Positions 1 through 7,957 are shown, counted from the stretch's first letter. The stretch: DNA of 57,882 bases from Oscillospiraceae bacterium (GCA_017540565.1 JAFYAU010000040.1:1-57882), one strand, 5' to 3'. The notes: a model not told the origin generated them from the sequence alone. Made by a program: numbers and translations.

Positions 1-327
1 GCCCTCGAACTTGTAGTAGATGTGGGCCGGGGTGTCCAGCTTCTTCTCCAGGCAGTATGCCCGGACCAGAGGAGAGGGACGGTACATCTTGTAGAAGTCC
101 CGGATCTCCTGGGGGATCTCGATGTAGGGGGAATCGTTGTCCAGCTCCTGCGCGACCAGTTCCTCGCAGAACACGCCGCTGAGCTCTTCGGCCGTCATGG
201 GCTGGCCCGTGCCGGGGTTCAGCAGGGGGGCGGGCTTGTTCTTCATGTCGGCGCGGACGTTGTACCATGCCTGGGGCATCTCGCTCTCTTTCAGATAGAT
301 CTTGTAGGGGATGTTCTCGTTTGCCAT
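1..327 (-). CDS. trpB: TrpB2-type tryptophan synthase beta chain, N-terminal part
   Basis: Partial gene running off the left edge; the first 109 residues are visible. TrpB-like PLP enzymes make tryptophan from indole and serine. The visible part matches the N-terminus of the TrpB2 subfamily: it opens MANENIPYKIYLKE, followed by QAWYNVRADM, LNPGTGQPMT, the acidic block ELSGVFCEELVAQEL, and EIPQEIRDFY. The PLP lysine and the rest of the fold lie outside the window. The start ATG at 327 has an AGGAG about 8 bases upstream. A tryptophan T-box lies directly upstream, so expression should rise when charged tRNA-Trp is low. No trpA or other trp gene is visible. Family call is from the sequence; whether it works with TrpA or alone cannot be told. 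Confidence 0.85.
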   Translation of the reverse strand, partial: MANENIPYKIYLKESEMPQAWYNVRADMKNKPAPLLNPGTGQPMTAEELSGVFCEELVAQELDNDSPYIEIPQEIRDFYKMYRPSPLVRAYCLEKKLDTPAHIYYKFEG

Positions 328-383
328 GGTGTTTTCTCCTTTCTTTTTCGGGATCGTCGTCCCGTTCGGTGATTTCGGGACAG

Positions 384-658
384 AAAAAAGACCCTGTCCC
401 AGTTTATTTGCTGGGACAGGATCTGTAAAAATCCTGCGGTGCCACCCGGCTTGACGCGCTCACGCGCGCCCACTTACGCATACTACCATATGCAGGCCTT
501 TGATTACGGAGAGCCGCCTCCGTCTCGCATACTCCGGACCATCCGTTTCCGCTCGCCCTCAGAAGTCCATTCGATCCGGTCTGCTCCGCCGCCTTCACAG
601 CACCGGCGGCTCTCTGGGGAAGCAGGTGAGGGATCTACTCACTCTTCTTCAACGGTTT
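384..658 (-). promoter_or_regulatory. T-box riboswitch, tryptophan-specific (UGG specifier)
   Basis: Read on the minus strand, the leader carries the invariant T-box sequence GGGTGGCACCGCAGG at 447-433. It is followed by a perfect 10-bp terminator stem (420-411 with 402-393) and a run of six T. Upstream is a Stem I with the AGAGAGCCGCCGGTG region and the stretch CGAATGGACTTCTGAG, in which the specifier triplet TGG sits at 569-567. By T-box logic, uncharged tRNA-Trp pairs its anticodon with UGG and its acceptor end with the T-box, which prevents the terminator and lets trpB be read. The leader begins about 7 bases after the -10 hexamer at 670-665. Confidence 0.93.
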
Positions 659-664
659 AAAGCG

Positions 665-693
665 AATATAAAGCGAAGTTTGGCATTTGTCAA
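665..693 (-). promoter_or_regulatory. Promoter of the T-box/trpB transcript
   Basis: A perfect -35 TTGACA at 693-688 and a near-perfect -10 TATATT at 670-665, spaced 17 bases, read toward the T-box leader. It is one of the best sigma-A promoters in the window, as expected for a gene controlled by attenuation. Confidence 0.85.
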
Positions 694-956
694 TGATTTT
701 TTTCATTCAATTCTGACGGTTTTGCAGGAAGGCGCCGGCGCAGGGGTCCCGCGAAAAAAACAGCGCCTGTTAAGAGTGAACCCCGCCGGAACGAAAAACT
801 GCACAGCGAAAGGAGCGATGTCAATGAAGGAAAAACGCGGAACGGAAGGTAACCGGAGGTAACGGCCGGTCACTCCGGGTTTATGTTCCCATGCCGGTTC
901 CGGAATTACAATAGGACGGTAGAGAACGGAATCCGGACGTAAAAAGGGTCACCCTC

Positions 957-1268
957 ATGAAAAATCTTGGAAAACGCATCAAACAGGCGCGGATACGGGC
1001 GGGGATCACTCAGGAATACGTCGCCGAGATCGTCGGCGTGTCCCGTACGGCCGTGACGCGGTGGGAACAGGGGGAGATCGAGCCGAGGCTCGACCATCTG
1101 GCGGCGCTCGCCGGCCTGTTCGGGGTCACCGCGGACCATCTGCTGGGACTGGAACCCGGACCTGCGTCCCGGGAGCCGCCTCTGACGGAAGGCGCGCTGA
1201 ACGCGCTGTGGGCGTTCGTGCGCGAAATACGAAAAACAGACGAAGCACCGAAGGGAGAAGACAGATGA
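957..1268 (+). CDS. XRE-family helix-turn-helix regulator
   Basis: A 103-residue protein with a Cro/C1-type helix-turn-helix over residues 4-62. The core reads [20 protein letters not shown], then [14 protein letters not shown] as the recognition helix, then the [15 protein letters not shown] closing segment. The last 40 residues are a short helical tail. It should bind DNA as a dimer. Its stop overlaps the start of the lipoprotein gene at 1265 by four bases (ATGA), so the two are translationally coupled. It may regulate its own operon or sense envelope state with the lipoprotein; that is inference. Spacing from the GGGTCACCC upstream gives only a weak ribosome binding site. Confidence 0.88.
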   Translation: MKNLGKRIKQARIRAGITQEYVAEIVGVSRTAVTRWEQGEIEPRLDHLAALAGLFGVTADHLLGLEPGPASREPPLTEGALNALWAFVREIRKTDEAPKGEDR

Positions 1269-1834
1269 AAAAGATACTTGTGCTGACGCTGGCAGCCCTG
1301 CTGCTGCTGTCCCTCGCCGCCTGCGGCGGTTCCGGAAAGAAGGCGGAACCGGCGCCAGCAAAGGAGAAAACGGAGGAAGCGTCAAAACCGGAACCAGCGG
1401 CACCTGCAAAAGAAGAACCGAAACCTGAGCCGGAACCGGAACCCGAACCGGAACCCGAACCGGAACCCGAAACGGAACCCGTGCCGGAACCCGAACCGGA
1501 ACCCGAGCCCGAACCCGAGCCGGAACCTGAGCCTGAGCCGGAACCCGAACCGGAACCGGATACGAGTTCTGTGATCCGCCCGGAGATCAAAAAGGCCATC
1601 GACAGTTACGAGGATTTCGTGGATGAGTACTGTGCCTTCATGAAGGACTATGACATGACGGATATAGGGAAGCTTTCGGATTATCTGGAACTGCTGGAGA
1701 AGGAAGAAAAGATGGCGAAGGAGTTCGACGCGCTTGATGAGAAGGATCTGACGGATGCGGAAGAACTGTATTACCTCGAGGTCCTCAACCGCTGCAGCGA
1801 AAAGATGCTGGCTGCCGCCAACAGCCTGGGCTGA
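1265..1834 (+). CDS. Lipoprotein with a long Glu-Pro repeat
   Basis: A 189-residue secreted lipoprotein. Residues 1-20 are a lipoprotein signal peptide ([21 protein letters not shown]), with a lipobox whose Cys would be lipidated at the outer face of the membrane. It is followed by an Ala/Lys/Glu-rich linker, a repeat of alternating Glu and Pro over roughly residues 53-100, and an acidic helical C-terminal domain of about 90 residues ([20 protein letters not shown] and onwards). The EP repeat is a stiff acidic spacer of the kind that carries a domain across a cell wall. The C-terminal domain resembles a domain often seen in clostridial lipoproteins, with no known function. The start at 1265 overlaps the upstream regulator. 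Confidence 0.85.
   Translation: MKKILVLTLAALLLLSLAACGGSGKKAEPAPAKEKTEEASKPEPAAPAKEEPKPEPEPEPEPEPEPEPETEPVPEPEPEPEPEPEPEPEPEPEPEPEPDTSSVIRPEIKKAIDSYEDFVDEYCAFMKDYDMTDIGKLSDYLELLEKEEKMAKEFDALDEKDLTDAEELYYLEVLNRCSEKMLAAANSLG
1423..1563 (+). repeat. Tandem Glu-Pro coding repeat
   Basis: Short tandem units of the form CCGGAACCCGAA inside the lipoprotein gene encode about 24 Glu-Pro dipeptides, broken by one Thr and one Val. The near-identical 6- and 12-base units should make the length prone to slippage between strains. Confidence 0.85.
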
Positions 1835-1937
1835 AAGACCGGCGGACCGGCGGGAAAGAACCGCCCGGGACACGGGCCCATGCCGGAACAACGGAAAACC
1901 GCGCAGCAAAAGCCGTCATTTTTGGTGAAAAAGTCCT

Positions 1938-1966
1938 TTGAAACAGACGGAAGGAAACGGTAAAAT
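1938..1966 (+). promoter_or_regulatory. Putative promoter upstream of the MATE gene
   Basis: TTGAAA at 1938-1943 and TAAAAT at 1961-1966 with 17-base spacing. Transcription would start near 1973, immediately before the hairpin at 1978-2024. Confidence 0.5.
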
Positions 1967-1977
1967 ATAGGAAAGTG

Positions 1978-2029
1978 AGCAGCAGATTGCGTAAGTCCGG
2001 CTTTGTCCGGCGCAGTCTGCTGCTTTTTT
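1978..2029 (+). terminator. Intrinsic terminator or attenuator in the MATE leader
   Basis: A 14-bp stem (AGCAGCAGATTGCG at 1978-1991 with CGCAGTCTGCTGCT at 2011-2024, one G-T pair) is followed by six T at 2024-2029. It may end the lipoprotein transcript. However, only about 25 bases separate it from the MATE start, so the MATE message must be read through it. Confidence 0.75.
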
Positions 2030-2055
2030 CATCCCGTTTCCGGAGGTGCTTCTGC

Positions 2056-3495
2056 ATGGAACAGAAAGCCAATCGTTTTCTCGAGACCGAACCCGTCGGC
2101 ACGCTGATGCGGAAATACGGCGTGCCCTGCGTCATCTCGCTGCTGGTGGCCGCGCTCTACAACATTGTCGATCAGATCTTCATCGCCAATGCAAGTTATC
2201 TCGGTTCGTACGGCAACGCGGCGAACACCGTGGTGTTTCCGCTGACCGTCGTTGCGCTGGCGGTGGCCGTCATGATCGGCGACGGTGCCTGCGCGTCCGT
2301 CAGCATCCTCCTGGGGAGCGGGAAGAAGGACGATGCGGGGAAGACCATCGGGAACGCCGTCGTGCTTTCGGCTGCCGCCGGCATCGCGGTCACGACCGTT
2401 TATCTCCTGTTCTCCGACAGGATCCTCGCCCTGTTCGGAGGCACGGTCAATGCGGAGACCTTCCGGCAGTCCAGGCAGTATTTCTTCTGGATCACGCTCG
2501 GCATCCCGTTCTACATGTTCGGCCAGGCGATGAATCCGGTCATCCGCTCGGACGGCAGTCCGAAGTTCGCCATGGTATCCACGCTCGCGGGCGCGGCGTT
2601 CAACATCGTCTTCGACCCGATCCTGATCTACGGGCTGCGCTGGGGCATGATGGGCGCTGCCGTTGCGACCATCCTCGGTCAGGTCATCACCGCCGTGCTG
2701 GCGGTCTGGTACCTCGGGCATCTGAAAGCTGTGCGGCTCACCGGGCATTCCTTCCGGCTCGACGGACGGCTGATCCGCCGCTTCCTGCCGCTCGGCCTGA
2801 CGAGCCTGCTCTCCCAGCTCTCCCTGGTGGCGGCCATGGCGGCGATCAACAACATGATCCGGAAATACGGCGCCCTCGATCCGGTCTTTTCGCAGACGGA
2901 TTTTGCCCAGATCCCCATGGCCGTCGTCGGCATCGTGATGAAGTTCTTCCAGATCGTTATCTCCGTCGCGGTCGGGATGGCCGCCGGCTGCATCCCCGTG
3001 GCCGGGTACAATATCGGGGCAGGCAGGCGCGACAGGGCCAGATCGCTCTTCCTGCTGCTCCTGAAGTGCGAGGCCGTTCTCGGACTCGCCGCGCTTGCCG
3101 TCGTCGAACTGTTCCCGAAGCAGCTGATCGCGCTGTTCGGCGCCTCGAACGAGAGCGTCCATTATACGGACTTTGCCCTCCGGTCCTTCCGGATCTATCT
3201 GTGCATGATGCCGCTCGCCACCGTCAACAAAGGTACGTTCATCTACCTTCAGGCCATCGGCAAGGCATTTGCCTCCACCATGATCTCCATGATCCGCGAG
3301 GTCGTGTTCGGGGTGGGCTTCGCCCTCCTCCTGCCGCTGTTTTTCGGCCTCGACGGCGTGCTGTTCTCCATGCCGGTCTCCGATCTTCTGACCTTTGTCA
3401 TCGCGGCGTTCGTCATCCGGGCGACGCTGCGGGAACTGAGCGTGCCGATGATCGGAGAGAGCGGGGTGACGGTATGTTCCGGGCTGGAGATATGA
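2056..3495 (+). CDS. MATE family multidrug/sodium antiporter
   Basis: A 479-residue integral membrane protein with twelve hydrophobic segments in two six-helix halves. MATE proteins export drugs or metabolites in exchange for Na+ or H+. Family features seen: the early segment EPVGTLMRKYGVPCVISLLV, IVDQIFIAN (the conserved helix-1 D/Q region), the glycine-rich DGACASVSILLGSGKKDDA, and PVAGYNIGAGRRDRARSLF in the second half, all typical of the MepA/DinF-like branch. I chose ATG 2056 because CGGAGG lies 10 bases upstream; an in-frame GTG at 1975 would begin inside the leader hairpin. The 3' end overlaps the CarD-like gene by 22 bases. Confidence 0.9.
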   Translation: MEQKANRFLETEPVGTLMRKYGVPCVISLLVAALYNIVDQIFIANASYLGSYGNAANTVVFPLTVVALAVAVMIGDGACASVSILLGSGKKDDAGKTIGNAVVLSAAAGIAVTTVYLLFSDRILALFGGTVNAETFRQSRQYFFWITLGIPFYMFGQAMNPVIRSDGSPKFAMVSTLAGAAFNIVFDPILIYGLRWGMMGAAVATILGQVITAVLAVWYLGHLKAVRLTGHSFRLDGRLIRRFLPLGLTSLLSQLSLVAAMAAINNMIRKYGALDPVFSQTDFAQIPMAVVGIVMKFFQIVISVAVGMAAGCIPVAGYNIGAGRRDRARSLFLLLLKCEAVLGLAALAVVELFPKQLIALFGASNESVHYTDFALRSFRIYLCMMPLATVNKGTFIYLQAIGKAFASTMISMIREVVFGVGFALLLPLFFGLDGVLFSMPVSDLLTFVIAAFVIRATLRELSVPMIGESGVTVCSGLEI

Positions 3496-4010
3496 TCATT
3501 TACGGGCGCATGGGCGTCTGCCGCGTGGAGGGGATCGAAGACAGAGAGGGCCAGCTGTATTACCGCCTGCAGACGCTGTATCAGGAATGCACGATCCACA
3601 CGCCCGTGAACGGCAGTACCTTCATGCGTCCGGTCCTGACCCGGGCAGAAGCCGACGAGCTCATCGACAGCATCCCGACCGTCCCCGTCAGACCGGCTGA
3701 GTGCCGTGCCGCAAGGGAACTGACGAGCCGCTATCTTGAGTCCATGAACACCTGCGACGCGGCGGAAGTCCTGGCCATGACGATGTCCATCTACGCCCAA
3801 AAGAAGCGGGCGGAGAAGGACAGCAGGAAGTTCGGAGCCGTCGACGAGCGGTTCCTGCGGGAGGGAGAGGCCGTGCTGCACGCGGAACTGGGCGTTTCGC
3901 TGGGCATTCCTCCGAAGGAGGTCCCGAGATACATCCGGAGGCGCCTGGCGGGAAAGGCCGGGGACGGCCATGTCCCTGCTGCGGCGGAAGACGCCGGGGA
4001 TCACGATTGA
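3474..4010 (+). CDS. CarD-like transcriptional regulator
   Basis: A 178-residue protein of the CarD/CdnL family, which binds the RNA polymerase beta subunit through an N-terminal Tudor-like domain and stabilises open complexes. Residues 1-60 carry that domain: FRAGDMIIYGRMGVCRVEGI, then YYRLQTLYQE and HTPVNG. Residues 65-160 form a helical C-terminal domain with the conserved LAMTMSIYAQKK segment and a basic end (RYIRRRLAGK). The ATG at 3474 lies inside the end of the MATE gene, so expression is probably coupled. A convergent terminator follows. Confidence 0.85.
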   Translation: MFRAGDMIIYGRMGVCRVEGIEDREGQLYYRLQTLYQECTIHTPVNGSTFMRPVLTRAEADELIDSIPTVPVRPAECRAARELTSRYLESMNTCDAAEVLAMTMSIYAQKKRAEKDSRKFGAVDERFLREGEAVLHAELGVSLGIPPKEVPRYIRRRLAGKAGDGHVPAAAEDAGDHD

Positions 4011-4040
4011 ACGCGGAGAGGAACGCCTCCCGGAAAAGAC

Positions 4041-4070
4041 AAAACTGCGCGGCTGCAGCCGCGCAGTTTT
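4041..4070. terminator. Bidirectional terminator between convergent genes
   Basis: A perfect 30-base palindrome (AAAACTGCGCGGCTG and its complement) with A and T runs at its ends, placed between the CarD-like gene (plus) and the URO-D-like gene (minus). It can end both transcripts. Confidence 0.88.
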
Positions 4071-4088
4071 CATATTCCGTCGGTATGA

Positions 4089-5165
4089 TCAGCCGTTGTA
4101 CTTCTTCGTGTAGTACTCGCGGCCCAGTTCGTAGAACCTGTCGTAGGCCTTCATCATGAAATCGAGGTCCGGGACCTGGGGCATGAAGAAGGAGATGTAG
4201 GTGCCCTTGCAGCCGATGGTCTCGATGTTCTCCCGCAGCATGCGGTCGAGCTCCTCGTCGGAGACGACCTCCGTCAGGAAGAAGTTCGTGTGATGGATCA
4301 GCTTGTCTCCCAGACGCTGCATCTGAGCGGCCTTGTCGTTGGCATTGTCCTGGCCCTCCCAGGAGTCGAAGCCGGCCTCGACGTAGCCGTCCAGCAGCAG
4401 GTCCACGTTGCCACAGGAGTGGAAATTCGTGTACATGCCCATCGCGTGGATGGCGTCGTTCATGCGGCGGTAATGGGGGAACAGGACCTCTTCGAACACG
4501 TCCCTGGAGATGAAGGGACTGCGCTGCGTGCCGAGATCGTCGTGGAAGGTGATGATGTCCGCGTGGAAGATCTCATGGGCGATGCGGGCCAGCTCGATGT
4601 GGAAGTCCGTGAACTTCTCGAAGAGCTCGCCGACGGCCTCGGGTTCGATCAGCAGCCAGGACAGGGCGTCCTCGAAGCTGGACAGGTCGGCCAGGCGCTC
4701 CATGCAGCCGTTCACGATGACGAACTCCGTCGCCTTGTCGGGATCCAGCTTGCCGGCGTAGTTCTCGTCATAGTAGCCCTGCCAGTCGATGGCGCTCAGA
4801 TCCGGGAAGGTGAGCTCCTCCTTCCAGGTCAGGATGTCCTGCATGCGGCGCGTGCCGGGCTTGACCATGGCGGCGTTGGATTTGGGCTCGTACTCCCACT
4901 CGATGCCGAACCAGTCGATGCCGCCGTAGTTGCGGGCCTGGGCGTCGGGCATGCAGAGAGGCTGCAGAAGGTTCATGTCCTCGATGCAGGAGGGGACCCA
5001 CATGGGCTCCTCATGGCGGTAGACGCGCAGCACGTTCTCGCGGGACGTGATGGGCTTGTTCAGCTTGCGCATCGGAGGCAGCGTGGTCCCGTAGTAGGAC
5101 AGGTACTGGGCGGTGTAGCCGGTGACCTGCATTTCCTTTTCGCGGTCGAAGGGGATGATGCTCAT
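4089..5165 (-). CDS. Uroporphyrinogen decarboxylase-like (methyltransferase-type) protein
   Basis: A 358-residue protein of the URO-D superfamily, whose members decarboxylate uroporphyrinogen or, more often in anaerobes, move methyl groups to or from corrinoid proteins. Seen: the HSCG metal-binding motif at residues 249-252, the HDDLG motif at 208-212, and YNGGIDWFG-like N-terminal sequence. It is not a close match to HemE. No corrinoid protein or other heme gene is nearby, so the substrate is unknown. Start ATG 5165 is preceded by GGAGG at good spacing; an upstream in-frame ATG at 5222 lies before the promoter-proximal region and is less likely. Confidence 0.78.
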   Translation of the reverse strand: MSIIPFDREKEMQVTGYTAQYLSYYGTTLPPMRKLNKPITSRENVLRVYRHEEPMWVPSCIEDMNLLQPLCMPDAQARNYGGIDWFGIEWEYEPKSNAAMVKPGTRRMQDILTWKEELTFPDLSAIDWQGYYDENYAGKLDPDKATEFVIVNGCMERLADLSSFEDALSWLLIEPEAVGELFEKFTDFHIELARIAHEIFHADIITFHDDLGTQRSPFISRDVFEEVLFPHYRRMNDAIHAMGMYTNFHSCGNVDLLLDGYVEAGFDSWEGQDNANDKAAQMQRLGDKLIHHTNFFLTEVVSDEELDRMLRENIETIGCKGTYISFFMPQVPDLDFMMKAYDRFYELGREYYTKKYNG

Positions 5166-5203
5166 TGTGTATTCCTCCAGGATCTTTGTATTTTGGCGCC
5201 TGC

Positions 5204-5232
5204 ATTTTACAATATTTTCCATCCGTGCGCAA
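5204..5232 (-). promoter_or_regulatory. Promoter of the URO-D-like gene
   Basis: TTGCGC at 5232-5227 and TAAAAT at 5209-5204 on the minus strand with 17-base spacing, about 40 bases before the start codon. Confidence 0.55.
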
Positions 5233-5334
5233 CAGAGAAGATGGGCCCGGGACCTCCGTTTGTGGTGGAAAACACAACGGAATCATGATAAAATGCATTC
5301 GGAATGATAAGAACCGGAGAGGGAGGTCATGCCT

Positions 5335-5811
5335 GTGTTCAGGGAAATGATGAGGAAGAAATCCGCGCTGCCGGAAGAGGAGTGCGCGGAGATCCTGAAA
5401 AAGGAGCTGAGAGGCGTCCTGTCCGTGCGGGGGGACGACGGCTATCCGTACGGGATGCCGCTGAACCACTACTACGAGGAGGAGGACGGGTGCCTGTATT
5501 TCCACAGCGGCCCCGCCGGCCACAAGATCGACGCGATCCGCCGCTGCGGCAAGGCCAGCTTCTGCGTCTATGACGGGGGCTTCCGCCGGGAGGGCGAGTG
5601 GGCCCTCAACATCCGCAGCGTCATCGTGTTCGGCCGGATCGAGATCGTGGAGGACCGGGAACGGGTGTACGAGATCGCCCGCCGCCTGTGCCGCAAGTTC
5701 ACCGACGACGAAGAATATATCGAAAGGGAGGTCCGGGCCCACGGGGCGCGCACCTTCATGTTCCGGCTCGTACCCGAGCACATGACCGGCCGCATCGTCC
5801 ACGAGGAGTGA
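5335..5811 (+). CDS. Pyridoxamine 5'-phosphate oxidase-like flavoprotein (NimA type)
   Basis: A 158-residue split-barrel FMN-binding protein of the pyridoxamine phosphate oxidase-like/NimA group. Seen: FREMMRKKSALPEEECAEIL at the start, VLSVRGDDGYPYGMPLN (first strand pair of the barrel), the LYFHSGPAGHKIDAIRR flavin-phosphate region, and SVIVFGRIEIVED. Members reduce or bind small nitro or heme-like compounds; the substrate here is unknown. GTG 5335 is preferred because GGGAGG is 8 bases upstream and homologues begin MFRE; ATG 5329, two codons earlier, is too close to that site. The gene stands alone between divergent and unrelated neighbours. Confidence 0.8.
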   Translation: MFREMMRKKSALPEEECAEILKKELRGVLSVRGDDGYPYGMPLNHYYEEEDGCLYFHSGPAGHKIDAIRRCGKASFCVYDGGFRREGEWALNIRSVIVFGRIEIVEDRERVYEIARRLCRKFTDDEEYIEREVRAHGARTFMFRLVPEHMTGRIVHEE

Positions 5812-5913
5812 CCGCTTCCCGGCGGGCGGCGCAGGGTCGCCTGACGGTTGACCACCTGACGGAAACGGTGTGATACAATAAGGCCGTAAACAAAACGACA
5901 GGAGGATGATACT

Positions 5914-6747
5914 ATGTTGGGAAGCATTATAGGAGACGTGGCGGGCAGCCGGTTCGAGTTCAGGAACCGCCTCAGCAAGGATTTCGAGCTGCTGCACGAG
6001 GACTGCAGCTTCACGGACGATTCGGTGATGACCTGCGCGGTCGCGGACGCGCTCCTGGCGACGGGAGGCAGCGCCGAAGGCCTGCGGAAGGCGGCCGTGG
6101 AGTCCATGCAGCGGATCGGCCGGCAGTTCCCGTACTGCGGGTTCGGCGGACGGTTCATCGGCTGGATGTTCACCGACGACCCCCAGCCGCTGGACAGCCT
6201 GGGCAACGGGGCGGCGATGCGGATCTCGCCCGTATCGGACTTCGCGCGCACCTTGGAGGAGGCGAAGGAGCTCTCGCACGAGGTGACCTGCGTGAGCCAC
6301 GACCACCCCGAGGGACTGAAGGCGGCGGAGGCCGCGGCCGTGGCCGGCTTCATGGCGAAGACCGGAAGCGCGATGGAGGAGATCCGGGCCTGCATGACCG
6401 GCTACTACCCCGAGATCGCGGACATGCACGTGCCGGACCTGATGAAGAACTACATGCGGGAGATCGGGGACAGCAGGTACCGCGAATGGGCGCCGTACAG
6501 CGTGCCCCAGGCGCTGGTGTGCTTCCTCGAGAGCGATTCGTTCGAGGACGCGGTGCGCAACTGCGTCGCCATCGGCGGCGACTGCGACACCACGGCGGCG
6601 ATCGCCGGCGGGATCGCCGAACTGTATTACGGCATCCCCGGCGAACTGCGCCTGAAGGTGCTGACCTTCCTGCCCCCGCAGCTGCTGGATCCTCTGGAGA
6701 GGTATTACGGCAAAGAAGCACTGTACCGCGGAGCGGGCGAAGGATAA
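5914..6747 (+). CDS. ADP-ribosylglycohydrolase family protein
   Basis: A 277-residue DraG/ARH-type hydrolase that removes ADP-ribose from proteins, nucleic acids or small molecules, using two Mg ions. The metal sites are visible: GSIIGDVAGSRFEF at residues 3-16, FTDDSVMT at 33-40 (two metal-binding Asp), SLGNGAAMRISP near 95, and GGDCDTTAAIAGGIAELYYG near 225, which supplies the last metal ligands. Full length for the family. Start ATG 5914 is preceded by AGGAGG. A tail hairpin follows. No ADP-ribosyltransferase partner is visible, so its target is unknown. Confidence 0.9.
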   Translation: MLGSIIGDVAGSRFEFRNRLSKDFELLHEDCSFTDDSVMTCAVADALLATGGSAEGLRKAAVESMQRIGRQFPYCGFGGRFIGWMFTDDPQPLDSLGNGAAMRISPVSDFARTLEEAKELSHEVTCVSHDHPEGLKAAEAAAVAGFMAKTGSAMEEIRACMTGYYPEIADMHVPDLMKNYMREIGDSRYREWAPYSVPQALVCFLESDSFEDAVRNCVAIGGDCDTTAAIAGGIAELYYGIPGELRLKVLTFLPPQLLDPLERYYGKEALYRGAGEG

Positions 6748-6761
6748 CATTATGTAAACCG

Positions 6762-6797
6762 AAAGGGCGAAACGCGGAGACCGCGTCTCCGCCCTTT
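6762..6797 (+). terminator. Probable terminator after the ADP-ribosylglycohydrolase
   Basis: An outer stem AAAGGGC/GCCCTTT and an inner stem GGAGA/TCTCC separated by a one-sided bulge, placed 15 bases after the stop codon and before the next promoter. The T-tract is short. Confidence 0.55.
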
Positions 6798-6802
6798 CCC
6801 TG

Positions 6803-6831
6803 TTGATGGAGACGTCTCCGTCTGATAAACT
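6803..6831 (+). promoter_or_regulatory. Promoter of the DUF2115-DUF2284 gene and following genes
   Basis: TTGATG at 6803-6808 and TAAACT at 6826-6831, 17-base spacing, 43 bases before the start at 6874. Confidence 0.55.
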
Positions 6832-6873
6832 GTTCACGGGAAGAAAACAGCGGCGGAGGCGCGGGAGGCACGG

Positions 6874-7905
6874 ATGACAAAGAGAGAACTGGCGGACAGG
6901 ATCCTGGCGATGCTGGACACGCAGGAGTGGGAAGAACTGGAAAGCGGCAGTACCCACGTTCCTGTCAACCCGTACAATCGGGAGGTGCTGCTTCGTCTGC
7001 GGGAGACGGCGGACGAACTGACCGGGGACACGGACGGTGAACGCGCCGGCGAGATCGAAGAAAAGGTGCGGCGCCTGCTGGACGGGATGTGGCCGGAGGA
7101 GCCGGACGCGCATAAATACGTCGTCGCGGCGTGCCTGATCCTGACGCTCCTGGAGGAGAAGCCCATGCATCCGCCGGCGTCGGTGAAGTACCATACGGTG
7201 GTCCGGGAGGGAAAGGCGGTCTATTACTGTCCGGCCCGGGTCCCGGACGGTCCGGTGTGCGCGCTGTGCCTGGCGCGTCCGTGGGACGAACTGGAGGAGC
7301 GCCGCCGGGAGGCGGTCAGCACAACGGAAGAGACGTACGGCCCCCTTTCCGCAGCCGTGCAGAAGGAGATCCTGGAGGCCGGGTTCGGAGAATCCGGCGT
7401 GATCCCCGTACCGGAGCTCCGTTTCCATGAAGAGGTGCGGAAATGCTGCGAGGAGAACCGATGCGGCGCCTACGGCACCAGCTGGGCATGCCCTCCCGCG
7501 GTCGGAACGCTGGAGGAGTGCCGGGCGCGGACGGAGAGATACGCGTATCTGCAGCTGTTCTCCCGGGCTTTCCTCCTCGAGGACAGCATGGACTTCGACG
7601 GGATGAAAAACGACATGGCGGAGTTCAAACAGACGGTGTCGCGTCTGGGAAAGAGGCTGCGGGAGATCCTGCCGGACGCGCGGATCCTCTCCAACGAATC
7701 CTGCGGACGGTGCGCGTCCTGCACGTATCCGGACGCGCCCTGCCGGTTCCCGGAGGAACTGTATCACTCGCTCGAGGGGTACGGCTTCAACGTCTCGGAA
7801 CTGGCCGGCCAGGCGGGGATCCGGTACATGAACGGTCCGTCCACGGTGACCTTCCTCGGGGCCGTGCTCTACGGAAGCCCCGGGGAGGAGAAAGAAGGGA
7901 CATGA
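6874..7905 (+). CDS. DUF2115-like / DUF2284 fusion, predicted metal-binding protein
   Basis: A 343-residue two-part protein. Residues 75-140 resemble DUF2115, a family best known from methanogens: KPMHP at 96-100, then VYYCP with C119, then C129 and C132 as a CxxC pair. Residues 176-335 match DUF2284, a Cys-rich predicted metal-binding domain: CCEENRCGAYGTSWACPP at 191-208 and SCGRCASCTYPDAPC further on, seven or more Cys that could hold an iron-sulfur cluster or zinc. The catalytic role of either domain is unknown. The two domains in one chain suggest they act on the same partner. It heads a run of co-directional genes ending at 10906. Confidence 0.7.
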   Translation: MTKRELADRILAMLDTQEWEELESGSTHVPVNPYNREVLLRLRETADELTGDTDGERAGEIEEKVRRLLDGMWPEEPDAHKYVVAACLILTLLEEKPMHPPASVKYHTVVREGKAVYYCPARVPDGPVCALCLARPWDELEERRREAVSTTEETYGPLSAAVQKEILEAGFGESGVIPVPELRFHEEVRKCCEENRCGAYGTSWACPPAVGTLEECRARTERYAYLQLFSRAFLLEDSMDFDGMKNDMAEFKQTVSRLGKRLREILPDARILSNESCGRCASCTYPDAPCRFPEELYHSLEGYGFNVSELAGQAGIRYMNGPSTVTFLGAVLYGSPGEEKEGT

Positions 7906-7957
7906 CCGGCCGGAGCGCCGGAAGACATACGATCAGAATCTGAAGGAGGGCAAAGGC

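Noticed and set aside
439..862. Plus-strand small ORFs near the left end
   Set aside because: They lie over the minus-strand T-box leader and its promoter, and have no ribosome binding site.
1423..1563. The Glu-Pro repeat as a CRISPR-like array
   Set aside because: Units are 6-12 bases without spacers and lie in frame in a gene.
1126..1909. Ser/Gly- and Arg/Phe-rich minus-strand ORFs over the lipoprotein
   Set aside because: They are the antisense of the Glu-Pro repeat, which stays open in all frames because of its codon pattern.
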